Part shown: positions 23,771 through 34,899 of the stretch, piece after piece
How positions within the stretch are numbered: position 1 is the first letter of the stretch
How the letters are laid out: each line of letters starts with the position of its first letter
Assembly: GCF_019703515.2 (NCBI RefSeq)
Contig: NC_059368.1
Coordinates: forward strand, 27,769,289 to 27,833,288
Direction of reading: 5' to 3'
DNA: 64,000 nt
DNA from: Myxocyprinus asiaticus
Taxonomy: Eukaryota; Chordata; Actinopteri; Cypriniformes; Catostomidae
Position numbers and translations under genes: made by a program
Notes under the pieces: generated by a model
The model's database searches: none
Told to the model about the DNA's origin: nothing
What the model saw: the letters and a program-made list of their open reading frames with translations, nothing else

Positions 23771-24510
23771 CAGGGTTGGGAGGATTACTTTTGAAATGTA
23801 TTCCACTACAGATTACAGAATACATGCTGTAAAATGTAATTTGTAACGTATTCCGTTAGATTACTCAAGGTCAGTAACGTATTCTAAATACTTTGGACTA
23901 CTTTTAGATTTTTTCACTAGTTTTACTATAAAAACTCTTAGATATTTACTCTATAAAATGATTTCAGATATTTTTACGGGAAAACAATACAAAACGTATT
24001 ATCAAGAATACAATTTTTGCCCTAATATAAAAAGTCTTACAAGAAAAAAAAAAATTATGATCCAACGTGAATTTTCTTGATGAACAAAAAAATTATCGTG
24101 CCTGGTAACGTGCATGTAAAATGGCTAGAAACAGCATTTTAGCTTAGCATAAAGATGACAATTTACACAAGGTTTATTTCTCTTTCTTCTGCTCCAAAAT
24201 TACTTCAAACTTACTTCTCTGTCTGCTTGTATGAATGTAACACATCATAAGAAAGTTTTTCACCGCTGTTCAAATGCACTTTGGATCACATCATTTATAT
24301 GTATAAATGTTTTCCATTTGAAAGGACTAAATATTAAATTAAACAAATGACAATAAAATGCAAAGTAATCTCTTCAGTAATCAAAATACTTTTTGAATGT
24401 AACTGTTTTCTAATTACCAATGATTTAAATTGGAACTGTAGTGGAATACAGTTTTTTTGTATTTTAAATACGTATTCCCGTTACATGTATTCCTTTACTC
24501 CCCAACCCTG
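23771..24510. mobile_element. hAT-like MITE, copy 2, with exact 8-bp target duplication
   Basis: 740 bp bounded by CAGGGTTGGGAGGATTAC and ...TTTACTCCCCAACCCTG, with the direct repeat CCTGTCAC on both sides (23763-23770 and 24511-24518). Eight-base duplications are the hAT signature. It has no transposase. Its longer sibling is at 13353-14201. Confidence 0.95.
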
Positions 24511-24518
24511 CCTGTCAC

Positions 24519-24810
24519 TAATCTAAAGATTAGTGAAGTAATGGCCTCTTATTTACTTGATACAGGAAGCCAAGTCAGTACTATTTCTGAGAGTTTCTTC
24601 AGAGAACGCCTGTCTGAGGAGGAAGAATATATGCTGTCCACAGCAGGTTGGCTGAAGATTACAGCTGCCAATGGTTTAGACATACCTTACCTAGGTTATC
24701 TTGAGTTGGAGGTTGAAACCATGGGTATTTCCCTACCAGAATGTAGTTTTTTAGTAGTCAGAGCCTCACAAAACTCTTCTGCTGTACCAGCCCTCATTAA
24801 GCATCATTAG
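24519..24810 (+). pseudogene. Gypsy-2 aspartic protease
   Basis: It shows YLLDTGSQVSTISESFF with the active-site Asp, then ITAANGLDIPYLGYLELEVE and ECSFLVV, the usual retropepsin layout. It ends in a stop at 24810; the link to the reverse transcriptase is degenerate. Confidence 0.85.
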
Positions 24811-25079
24811 CAGATGTAGACAACTGGTTCATGCAGAGTTCGATACTAACCTAGGTGGAAAGTCACAGTCTGGTTGGAGGGAGGCATTTCAGCAGATGCA
24901 GAGCACCAGCAGTCTAGGGAAGCGAAGCAAAGTCTGAGTAGCTGGAAAAGACATGGCACACATACCTGCTTCATCAATTACACAAAAGACAGTCAATTAT
25001 TGGAGGACAGCTCCAAAGAGTTTCTCAACTAGCTACACATTGGCGGTACTCCTAAACAGCAGGCAGAGCTGAGTGATTT

Positions 25080-25690
25080 GTTGATGTTAATGATTTGTTG
25101 AAGTTTTTGCTCTCAAGGATGAAGACCTCGGTTTTTCAGACAAAGTGCAACATGAGATTCACATGGTGGATGATGTACCAGTAGCCCAGCCTTATAGATG
25201 TATCCCACCCACGTAATATAGAGAAGTCAGAGAACATATCACCAAACTCCTTAAGAAAGGATTGATCCAAGAAAGCACTAGTACTTATGCTTCACCTATC
25301 ATGCTAGTTTGGATGCCCTTTGGGGTTTGCAGTGGACCTTTGACGTTTCAACGTCTTATGCCGACTTCCATGGGTGATCAGATTTTTTTGGATCATGCTA
25401 GTGTACCTTGATGACATACTAGTGTACTCGCCCACCTTCCCTGAGCACTTGCAGAGACTGGAAGTAGTCTTTAACAGACTAAAAGAAACAGTTCTCAAAA
25501 ATAAACCTGAAAAGTGTCATTTCTTGTGCAAGAAGTAACTTTCTTAGGTCATCAGATCTCAGCTTGAGGTACTGGTACTGATCCAAGTGAAGTTGAAGTG
25601 GTCAACCAATGGAAAATTCCCAGTACAGTTAAGGAATTACGCTCATACTTAGGGTTCTGTAATAACAACAGAAAGTTCATTTAGGGTTTT
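25080..25690 (+). pseudogene. Gypsy-2 reverse transcriptase, shattered
   Basis: Pieces in different frames: VAQPYRCIPPT, ITKLLKKGLIQESTSTYASP, a jump to FGVCSGPLTFQRLM (the first catalytic region between them is deleted), then a LDDILVYS-like stretch, VTFLGHQIS and TVKELRSYLGF. Several stops. Non-functional. Confidence 0.8.
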
Positions 25691-25771
25691 TCTAGAATTG
25701 CTTGCCCCTTCCATGATTTAGTGAACCTATGTATCAAGCAGTTTGGTGCCACAAATTGATGGTTTAGTGCT

Positions 25772-26677
25772 TTGTGGTCATCACAGTGCCAATCAGCGTT
25801 TGAGCTGCTGAAGGAGAAGCTTACTTCTGCTCCGATGTTAGGGTATGCAGATTTCAGTCTTCCTTTCACATCGGAGACTGATGCGAGTAGTGAAGGCCTG
25901 GGTGCTGTCTTATACCAGAAGCAGGGTGAGTGTAGGAGAGTCATAGATTATGCCAGTAGGAGACTGTGTAAAGCAGAAAGGAATGACAGAAATTACAATA
26001 GCAAGAAGCTTGAGCTACTGGCCCTGAAGTAAGCTATCTCTGAAAAATTGTATGGTTATCTACTGAGTTCCAAGTTTGTGGTTATAACAGATAACAACCC
26101 TCTGTGCCATCTAAAAATGGACAAGCTCGGTGCAACTGAGCAAATATGGATTGCTCTACTAGCCGTCTTTGATTTTGAGATGAAATACCGCCCAGGACGG
26201 CATAATGCAGCTGATTATGCCCTCTCTAGGCAGCCATCAGCAGGGGAGCATGCCACTCCAGAGGATGCAGAATATGATGACTGTATTGCCATCTTCAATA
26301 TAATAAACAAAGGAACATCCTTAGTACCTGACTTAGAGATGGCTGGAGAAAAGTGCTGTAGGGTTAGACAGATTCGTGCTTTAGAGTGTGGAGTAGAGGA
26401 AGGCAGTAACCCTAAAGGAAGTACTCCTACTCTGCCGGGTTATACAACAGCTGAACTGAAGGATTTTCAATTGAAATATCTCACTTTCAGTTCTTTCCGA
26501 ACCTTTTGGCAACATAAACAAAAACCCACCAGATCTGGTCTATCAAAGTCTGTACTGTCACTGATAAAGCAGTGGAAGTGTGTTAGAGAGCTGGATGGCT
26601 TGCTTTATCACATTGTGAATGACCAACATCGTGGTGAATTTCAACAGCTGCTCTTAACCTCATGTCTAAAAGAATAG
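25772..26677 (+). pseudogene. Gypsy-2 RNase H and linker
   Basis: RNase H starts SAFELLKEKLTSAPMLGYAD with the catalytic motif ETDASSEGLGAVLYQK, then a stop at about 26030, then VVITDNNPLCHLKMDKLGA and FEMKYRPGRHNAADYALSRQ. Only one stop separates the two long frames, so this part is better preserved than the reverse transcriptase. Confidence 0.88.
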
Positions 26678-26694
26678 GTCCTTGAAGTGACATT

Positions 26695-27790
26695 ATGGGA
26701 CATCAGGGCATTGAGCACACACTAAACCTGTTGATGCAACGATGCTTCTGGGTTGGCATGTATAATAATGTGGAGTGGTGGATCAAAAAGTTTCAAAGGT
26801 GCATCTTAACCAAGATGCCTCAGCCAAGGATACATGCTCCTATGAAGACATTTCTGGCTTCAAGTCCTCTTGAAGTAGTGGCAGTAGATTTTACTGTGCT
26901 TGAACCTGCCTCTGATGGCCATGAGAACATGTTAATTGTGACTGATGTTTTCACACATGCATTTCCAAACAAGGATCAGAAGGCTGATACCACTGCCAAT
27001 GTCCTTCTGAAAGAGTGGTTCATGAAATATGGTGTGCCTGAATGATTGCCTGAAAGCACCGTCTTTAGGATGAGACGTTAAACCGAGGTGCTGACTCTCT
27101 GTGGTCATTAAAATTCCTAGGGCACTTCTAGTAAAGAGTAGGGGTATAAACCTGGTGTCCTGGCCATATTCCCCTCATTGGGCCTTATCTATCATGGCCT
27201 CCTAATTATCTCCATCCCTGAATTGGCTACATCACTCTACTCTTCACCAATAGCTAGTGTGTGGTGGGTATTCCGGTGCACTATGGCTGCTGTTGCATCA
27301 TCCAGGCGGATGCTGAGCACTGGTGGTGGTTGAGGAGATTCTCCCTATACTATGTAAAGTACTTTGAGTGCCTAGAAAAGCACTATATAAATGTAAGGAA
27401 ATATTATTATTATTCTGATCAGGGCAGACATTTTGAAAGCGACGTGATTGCTGAGCTGTGTAAAATGTATGGTGTAAAAATTATTATAAAAAACCACACC
27501 AGACCCTATTGGCCCCAGGGTAACGCTCAGTGGGAGCGCTTTAACAGAATGCTACATAATCTATTACGTACACTTCCCCCTGAAAAGAAAAAGCGTTGGC
27601 CAGAACACCTTCCTGTGTTGGTTTATGCTTCTAATGTAACACCTCACGCAACCACTGGATACTCACCACATTGCTTGTTGTTTGGAGTCAACCCGCATCT
27701 TCCAGTAGATGCACTGCTAGGTCAAGATCAAATTGTGGACAGAAAATATGATTGGTTAGTGATTCACCAAGACATTGAAAGAAGCTCATG
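26695..27790 (+). pseudogene. Gypsy-2 integrase, split by a SINE
   Basis: The N-terminal half (26695-27045) has MGHQGIEHTLNLLMQRCFW and VAVDFTVLEPASDG with the first catalytic Asp, ending KEWFMKYGVPE. After the SINE, 27416-27790 resumes at SDQGRHFESDVIAEL (second Asp) and RPYWPQGNAQWERFN (catalytic Glu), then NVTPHATTGYSPHCLLFG. A further tail piece in another frame (27775-27940) has VYCPVIDVGQQVYL. The catalytic triad is readable, but the gene is interrupted. Confidence 0.9.
27045..27415 (+). mobile_element. SINE inside gypsy-2 integrase
   Basis: A fish SINE-type repeat: GGATGAGACGTTAAACCGAG near 27068, ACTCTCTGTGGTCATTAAAA, GCATCATCCAGGCGGATGCT, and the tail AGCACTATATAAATGTAA followed by ATT repeats. 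The tail resembles L2-type LINE 3' ends, as in SINEs that borrow LINE machinery. It lies in sense orientation within the integrase. Confidence 0.85.
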
Positions 27791-27954
27791 AAAAAGCCAG
27801 GGAATACACCGAACACAAGGCTACTGATAGACTTGCCCCTTTTAATGACAAGGTATATTGCCCTGTGATTGATGTGGGTCAGCAGGTATACTTGGGTCAC
27901 AGACCTTTGCGTAGGAACAAAATACAGGATTCATGTATATCACGTATACAGTTG

Positions 27955-28490
27955 GGCTGGGAATTGCCACAGACCTCCCGATTCAATATTACAATGATAT
28001 TTCCTAGCCGACTCGGTATGTATTGCGATATTGCGATTCTGTAAGTATTGCGATTTGATGTTTTGATATAAAAACTTCTTAATGAGATAAAAAGCGTCCT
28101 GCTGAATTTTTTCCTCATAACAGCGGAAACAACTTAAAATACTCCGTAATTTTTGGGCATACAGATAAGTGTAAGACATCATTAGAGACTATAAAGGGTC
28201 TACTTTTATTTGTGTACACTCACAATAACAACAAAACCTTGTGCTTTTGTAAAATAAAGAAAATAAACAGGGTGCGCTCTCAGCCGTCTCTGTCTCCGCG
28301 AGCATCTTTCTGAAACATGTCACAAAAATGAACTGAAACTCAGCGAATACTTATCACACAAACATGAAACATACGTCTAAAGAAAGCTTAAAATGTCTAC
28401 TCTTAAATAAAACAATTCAAATTTAAAACAAATATTCTCCTGCAATGTAATCTGTATGAAACTAAAGAGATGTACAGTTTCTCCTGGCTC
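27955..28490. other. Repeat fragment, no gene
   Basis: It starts GGGCTGGGAATTGCC, then shows ATTGCGATATTGCGATTCTG, a type seen at the ends of some fish DNA transposons. The rest is AT-rich sequence. No reliable coding exon. Confidence 0.45.
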
Positions 28491-29390
28491 AGCTAATTAT
28501 CGCCCTTCACCGAAGTGAAGCGGACAGCGCTGAACTGGGCGGGCGCCTGGCGAACTGAATCGCGTAGCCGAGTCGGATGGTCCTGGCCAACCGCCTGAGA
28601 CGGGTTGGAAAGCGCTAGCCACACGTCCAAGCTCTGGGCGAGGGGCACTAAGGGGACGATCGTGTTTAATGTACCTGTGGGTGGGGCCTCGTGGCGGGAG
28701 GGAGCAGGGGATGCCATGTCAAAGAGCCTCACTTCGTCTTGAACTCGTGGCTGCGCTGAGGGGACCCTCAAAGCACTTACCTTGTTCCATGTACCCGGCG
28801 TCGGGGGGGGGGTACGGAGACGGGGGGACGCCCTCGGCGAGCAGACGGTATACGGGATCTTGAGCCGCGCCTGGGCGAGATGTGTTGTATAGCCTCAGTC
28901 TGCTCCATCTGATAGCGACCCGCATCCAGGAATCACACAAAGATGGAAAGGCATCTTGAAAAAGATGCGTCTTTAAAAAGACGTTCACGTCAATGTGTTT
29001 GCTCTAGAGAAAATATACTCTTTGCAGGAATATCAACTCTCTTAGTGCTGTCAAAGCGCCCAGGGGCGTAATCTGCACAGATCTGTGCAGAAGGAGAGAA
29101 AAGCCGCTGGAATACGTCGTATATTCAACAGCAAACGCTTCTTGGGAGTTGAATGGACCGGTAGTGGAAGACAGCTCGCTGACACACAACTGCTCGGCTC
29201 CGAAGAAAATATCTGAATGAGTGGTTGCGAGCCAGCTCCTGTTACACCCGTATGTCTGGGGAAGTGGCATGCAAATTCCACTCGACAATTCTCATTGGCC
29301 TTTTCTCAAAGATCTGAGGTGTTTGGGGCTCCCAAGTGCGACCCCTAGTGTCACTAGATCAACACAATGTCGAGTGAGTGACAGAAGGAA
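28490..29390 (-). mobile_element. DIRS fragment: terminal repeat plus 5' region
   Basis: On the minus strand, 29370-29210 resembles the terminal module seen at 34521-34846 (GTGACACTAGGGGTC, GGCCAATGAGAATT, TTTGCATGCCACT, GACATACGGGTGTAA). It is followed by a GC-rich region that shares GATCTTGAGCCGCGCC-like text (near 28857) with the DIRS gag fragment at 35640. Short frames (28719-28988, 28493-28771) are unreliable. The CG-rich base composition stands out from its neighbours. Confidence 0.65.
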
Positions 29391-29549
29391 AAATATTTAT
29401 TTATATATTTATTTATTTATTTTAGATTTTAAAATATGCTTGGTGCATAAAAAGCATTCTGTATGATTATGATTGTTTTTGAAGAAAAAACATTATATTT
29501 GATTTGATATAATGAAGTTTAATGACATACATTTCTGTAGACCAAGGAG

Positions 29550-30260
29550 AGGATACCAAACATTTGGTATCTTTGAAAAGCCCAGGGAGTCCTGTTAAGC
29601 AACACCAAGATTTGCTGTGGCATGTATGTGCTAAGAGAAACTTAAATGACAAAAGTCCTATACAAAAAATAATTGGTGGGTCTCAGAAGGATAATGATCT
29701 TTAAAACCTGATGTATCAAATATGATACAAAAAAAAAAAAAAAAAAAAAAAAAGGAAAAATAAAATAAATGTACACATATGGAAAATAAGTGGAAATAAG
29801 TGACTTTACTTATAAGAGAAATCACATGACCATCATACTCCAGCAAGGAACTTCAGTCCCTCACTATGGGGGAAAATCCCCCAGAAGACTAGGATGAGAT
29901 CACTGCCCACTCTAAAAGAAAGTTATTTTCATTTGTTTGGGAAACTGAGGAGAAAAGTGTTAAGTGAAAGTGAAAGAGAAATTCCCTTCCTGCTCTGGAT
30001 GCTTCCAAGGAGACATTTAAGTGCCCTTAAAGTGAAGTTGGACACACTGTAATTATGAGTTCCGAGCAAATGAATGAACAGACGAAGTCGTATTTACAAG
30101 TGGGAAACTCAGAACAGAGTTGTATTCCAAAAACTGAGAATAAGCTTTTTCGACTCATGGGTTTCCTCAGGTTTTTCCTATGAGTTTCATTAATGGCAGT
30201 TTTGGATTTATTAGTAAAATAAGGTCTGTGTTTAACAACATAAATTACACACAGTCATAC
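29550..30260. repeat. Dispersed repeat, copy B (partner at 960-1705)
   Basis: Same order of landmarks as copy A (ACATTTGGTATCT, AAGCCCAGGGAGTCCT, CTCACTATGGGGGAAAA, GCAGTTTTGGATTTATTAGT) with scattered changes. A poly-A run interrupts it at 29730-29755. Confidence 0.7.
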
Positions 30261-31465
30261 CTAAAACAAGAATTTTCAAACAGCTGTGTTGCAAGATAAA
30301 CAAGTTGCAAGTTAAAGACTCCAGCAGTTCTCCGTAAGGCATGTTTACTCTCATGCTTGTGGTTATTATTAATGTCCTTACTTAGCAACTTGTAGGCACA
30401 TTTTTTTTAATTTAATTTTTTTTCTGGTGGCTTAAAAATTCACGTTTGAGGTATGACTGTGTAGTTTACATTGTAGAACAAAACATTTCAGTATCTTCAA
30501 GTCCACAGACCTTATTTTACTCATAAATCTAAAACTACCATTTTAAAAATGAATAGGAACTTCCCGAGGGAACCGGTGATGACTTCACCAGCAAATTGTC
30601 ATCATGTCTGAACAGCTCTACTTTAGATGACACCTGAGTTGCTAAGTTGTGAGGTTGCAAGATGCGTGTCAACATTAAAGATGATGGAAAGCAATGATTG
30701 TACAAAATTAATTAGAAAATGTAAATTAATTTCATTGTTTTATTTCAATAATGTTACTATGTTATATATGACAGTCAAAAAGCCTAAATAGCATGCACAT
30801 TCAAACAGTATTTGAATCCAGGTACACGATCAAAGAGAAGAGCATGTAGCTTGAAATGTCACATTTGCTTATTCTGTGGTGAGTTCATTAAATTAATTTG
30901 GGAGCAACAGTGTTTCGACTTCATTGTGAGTTTTTATGGATAGATGACAGTCAACTAATGATTCAACATTTGTAGTTTTAAATTAACAATTTGCTATACC
31001 ATGCATTAATGAATCATTTAGGTCTTGTAAAAGGGATGCAGGTGTGTTCAGTTATGCCTTTTCATTGGTACAACAAAAGAAAAGAGCTTTTTGCCACTGT
31101 TCATTGTGTATTTGTTTAAGTTTGGCATCTTCTGTATATTGTTTTCCACTTGAATACGTGACACGTTGTAGTACCGAATTCCTGACTCGGAGGTAGGAGC
31201 CTCCCTGTTCCACTTAAAGGCAGCATTACACTGTATACAAATGCAATGTGACAGTGAAGCACCCTAACAATCAAAAGGGGGAAATGCAGTGGTGCTATGC
31301 TAAAAAAGGATGTGCTTGGACATGTAAACAAAGAACAGCACAAAAATATATTGTGAAAGCTATAAACGCTTAAAGCCACTCATACTGTCCAACACACAAT
31401 GCACAAGCATGTAAAATACAAATCACATTCCCTAAACAAAGAAAATATATATTTTTTTAAATACA
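30260..31465. other. No gene recognised
   Basis: AT-rich single-copy-looking sequence. The minus frame at 31116-31379 has no recognisable family. Nothing else can be supported. Confidence 0.5.
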
Positions 31466-32032
31466 TTTTTATCAGAAAGACTTGTAACAGCATAGCATGA
31501 AGGGAATAAAATTATTAATTGATTATTTATTGATGAACATAAAATTATAATGAAGAAAAGTCTCTTTGGCATAAGCCCCCTTCTGACGGTCCGGGTAAAT
31601 CTTTGGTTAACCGTCAAATCCTGCCAGGGAAGACGACAGGGGCGAGGAGCCTACCCCCCTCAGATGGAGACTTGCTGGTGGTGGTGGGGAGGAGGCAGTT
31701 GCCATGTAGACACCTGAAGGCAGCAGAGTGGTTGGCTGCTGGTGGACCTTTAAAGCAAGTGGTGAACAGTGACTGGTTAAAGGAAATTATGAATGAACAA
31801 ATGATGTGTACCGCGCAAGTCTCCCTAACAGAACTACTGTTTACGCTTCCATTTCTATCAGAAAGACTTGGAAAAGCATAGCATGAAGGGAATAACAATT
31901 TATTGATGAACATAAAATAATAATGAAGAAAAGTCTCTTTGGCGTAAGTCCCTGTCTGACGGTCCGGGTAAATTTTTGGTTAATTGTCAAATCCTGCCGG
32001 GGAAGATGGCAGGGGTGAGGAGCCTATCCCCA
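31466..32032. repeat. Direct repeat pair of about 185-200 bp
   Basis: 31466-31665 and 31852-32032 match closely in the same orientation (ATCAGAAAGACTTG, AGCATAGCATGAAGGGAATAA, AAAAGTCTCTTTGGC, CTGACGGTCCGGGTAAAT, TGTCAAATCCTGCC), separated by about 186 bp of unrelated sequence. The layout B-A-B resembles the split direct repeats at one end of Ngaro-type retroelements, but I could not find the matching A repeat at the other end. Confidence 0.75.
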
Positions 32033-32158
32033 AAAATACTTTTAATACTAGGATCCCTAAAAGAGGGGGAAAATATATTAAGGAATACTGACCAGGTCTT
32101 CAAGTTGGCAGGAAACTATCTGCAAAAGATAACAGAGCCATTAGAACATATTATTATT

Positions 32159-32191
<33 letters not shown>

Positions 32192-32224
32192 CATGCTGAG
32201 GGGGGGATGGGGTAGGGATGTGGT

Positions 32225-32745
32225 TGGGGGAGCATCGTGTGCTATACCCTTGAAAGAATAACGATGCTATGAGGAAAATGAGGGAGGGGAGCATCATTTG
32301 TGATATTGATGCTTTAGGGCCCTGACTCGGGCGAGCATTTGGTTGTGCAATACCCTTGACAAGAGTAATCATGTATATGACACATGAAAGGAAGTGGGCA
32401 TTGGTTGTTCAATACCCTTGAAAGCAGGGGAGTAGATTCCGGGGGGGTGGAGGGAGGTAACCCCCCCCCCCAAAAAAAAAACAAGCAGGACAGTCCACCA
32501 ATATTTATACCATGATCAATAGAAACATGTAAATTCTTCACACTGTAACCCTGCCCCCCAATGTTCCAACCAAAACTACACCCTTGCTTGAAAGAGTAAC
32601 CAATGCTTTATACAAGTCCTGAATTGGGCAAGCATTTGATCATGCAATATCCTTGAAAGGACAACCAAAGCTTTTGACACATGAAGGGAAGGGGGGCATT
32701 GGTTGTGCAATACCCTTGAAAAGAGTTACCAATGCTTTTTGCGAT
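32225..32745. repeat. Degenerate tandem repeat of about 60 bp
   Basis: Recurring TTG(T/A)(G/T)CAATACCCTTGA(A/C)A, (C)CAATGCTTT and GACACATGAA(A/G)GGAAG motifs at a spacing near 60-62 bp (for example 32342, 32402, 32638 and 32700), interrupted by poly-C/poly-A at 32460-32480. (TA)n lies just upstream at 32165-32190. Confidence 0.75.
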
Positions 32746-32749
32746 TATA

Positions 32750-33290
32750 CCACCACCAGAGTTGTAAGAAAATGGTACTTTTGATGCGTTGCTTACTATG
32801 AGCTGAGCTTGGTTGATTGAATGCAGGTTGGGACATATGTATGTCTTGATTTATGAAAAAGACTATTGTCCCAACGTCTTAATGAAAGACTCAGGAAGTC
32901 CTTGTGAAGCAGCTGCTGTAGTGGCTCCTATTCTGAAGGAATGGCCGGACTATGCTCGAGGGGAGAGACTGCAGCATATCAGCTATCGGTTTTTGAATGT
33001 TTAAGAAATGTTTATTTTATTTTCTGAAAAATAAATACCGGAAAAGGTTAAATGTCAAGAAGGCAGGAAAACTAGAAAATACGACGGGAGTTCCCCACAC
33101 CTCAAAAAACATAAAATGCCATGAGAAAAAAACTGCTTCTAAAAGAATGTCATCAAATTTAGAAAAACAAGGGAATGGTAGGAGGATTTTTTCTGATACC
33201 TCTTAGAATTAGCTAGATGAAAAGGAGAAAATACTGGGGAATTCGGGTGAATGACATCTAGCGTGAAACTGAATGCCTGACAATATTTTA
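32750..33290. other. No gene recognised
   Basis: Short plus-strand frames at 32813-33004 and 32997-33206 show no recognisable domain. The region lies between the tandem repeat and a recombinase-like fragment and may belong to the same dead element. Confidence 0.4.
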
Positions 33291-33500
33291 TTAATGGAGA
33301 TGTTTCAATAATCGGACATTAAAACAGAAAGCAATGAAAGCACAGACAGTTGACACTAACACAGGGAATAACGGGGTCTTGTTAGAGTTGCAAAATGAAG
33401 AATATTGAGACCAAGTGGAATCATAAGCTTTGAGCGTAGACGGAGCAATACCATGCCTTATTAAATCTTTAGCGGAATCTAGCAGGGGCAAAAGGGTCTA
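33291..33500 (-). pseudogene. Tyrosine-recombinase N-terminal fragment
   Basis: The minus frame reads LLDSAKDLIRHGIAPSTLKA then YDSTWSQYSSFC, the core-binding (SAM-like) domain pattern found before the catalytic domain of DIRS, Ngaro and Crypton recombinases. The catalytic Arg-His-Arg-Tyr part is missing. Upstream minus-strand frames at 33698-33950 (SRLKLYISWTIRCVAGF) may be RNase H/connector remains of the same element, but this is uncertain. Confidence 0.55.
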
Positions 33501-34520
33501 AACATACAGTGTGGAGCTGTGAGAGGACAGTAATAGAGGAGCAGAGAATTGGAATGAGTGCGTACGGACAGAAGCTTAAAATATTGGAAGGATCCAGATA
33601 AGTCTGCCAACAGAGAATTAAATGTGGGGACTACTTCTACACTCAGTTGAGCCAAACAAAGAATAATTTTTTTTCACATAATGCCCAAATGGGCCAGTCA
33701 GTGGGGTGAGTGGGTATAATTTTGAAGCATCTTGATGTTTGCTTTGGTGAGGAGGACACCATTCCCAGCCTTGAATGGGATTAAAGTATGTGAAGCGAAA
33801 GATGTGATATTTGAAGTCAAAGCTCTGATAAAGCCAGTAAAACCAGCAACACAACGAATGGTCCATGATATGTAAAGCTTCAGTCGACTGAATATTCGGT
33901 ATCTGCTTTGCAAGAACGCTAATCCGGCACAGTTTACCAAGAGAGAACAAACCTTACTTACCTGCTGCTAAATGGAAGCTTCGCTGACCGCAAATATATT
34001 AACAGTGAAAGGATCGGAGAGCAAAATGCATTGTAACTTGCATTAAAAGTAATGTGTTTTGGCAAACTTAGTTGTAGAAATAATGTAGAAAGCATTATGA
34101 GGAAGTTTGTCTTACCAGCCGATACGGAAAATTAACTGTAGCAGAGTTGAAATAATGAGCTTTTGAAATTTCGAACCTGTGAAAAACTAGCATTGGTTTA
34201 TCCAATGAGTAAACAAACCTTACTTACCTGCTACATATAAAACCTAAAAATTAACCATAGATATTATTATATGGTTACTATTACTTAAACCAAGTTACCA
34301 TATGGATACTGCAGTAATCCTGTAGTAAAACCATGGTTAATTGTATCAAAACCTTAGTTACTGCCAAAAAGAATAAAAAACATGTTTACAACAGTCGTGG
34401 TTACTATGGTAATACAATATTACTACATTAAATCCATGGTAAGTTTTCATAAGGGTGTTGGGGCTTCGTTCAGGAGCAGGATTGGTTATAAGCAATAATT
34501 AATAACTATCAAAGATAACG
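33500..34520. other. Unassigned retroelement-like remains
   Basis: Two overlapping minus-strand frames at 33618-33950 lack clear motifs. The text CAAACCTTACTTACCTGCT occurs twice in direct orientation (about 33949 and 34215), about 265 bp apart. Nothing else recognised. Confidence 0.4.
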
Positions 34521-34846
34521 TCATGGTTACTTGTGTAACCTCCGTTCCCTGATGGAGGGAACGAGACGTTGTGTCGATGTAGTGACACTAGGGGTCACTC
34601 TTGGGAGCCCAAGACACCTCTGGTCTTTGATAAAAGGCCAATGAAAATTGGCGAGTGGTATTTGCATGCCACTCCCCCAGACATACAGGTATAAAAGGAG
34701 CTGGTATGCAACCACTCATTCAGGTTTTATGCTGAGGAGCCGATATAAGGTCCGGCCATTTCAGCGGGTAGTTCAGCATTGTGGCAGGAGGGACACAACG
34801 TCTTGTTCCCTCCATCAGGGAACGGAGGTTACACAAGTAAACATGA
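34521..34846 (-). mobile_element. DIRS terminal module with 40-bp inverted ends
   Basis: 326 bp whose ends are inverted copies (34521-34560 against 34807-34846, one mismatch in 40; core AACCTCCGTTCCCTGATGG). The interior contains GTGACACTAGGGGTCACTC, TTTGCATGCCACTCCCCCAG and GGTATAAAAGGAGCTGG, a TATA-like box. In DIRS elements the internal complementary region next to one terminal repeat pairs with the outer ends, giving this arrangement. It adjoins a minus-strand DIRS gag fragment. Confidence 0.75.
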
Positions 34847-34899
34847 TGTTCCCTATCTGTCACTCACTCGACGTTGTGTTGATGTAGTGACACTAGGGG

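Larger units (their letters stand above)
23370..27955 (+). mobile_element. Second Ty3/gypsy element, interrupted twice
   Basis: The internal region of a gypsy retrotransposon on the plus strand: Gag zinc knuckle, protease, damaged reverse transcriptase, RNase H and integrase. A hAT-like MITE (23771-24510) sits between Gag and protease and a SINE (about 27045-27415) splits the integrase. I found no LTRs; the left side abuts a DIRS relic and the right side runs into another repeat near 27955. The protein type differs from the first gypsy element in this window. Confidence 0.88.
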
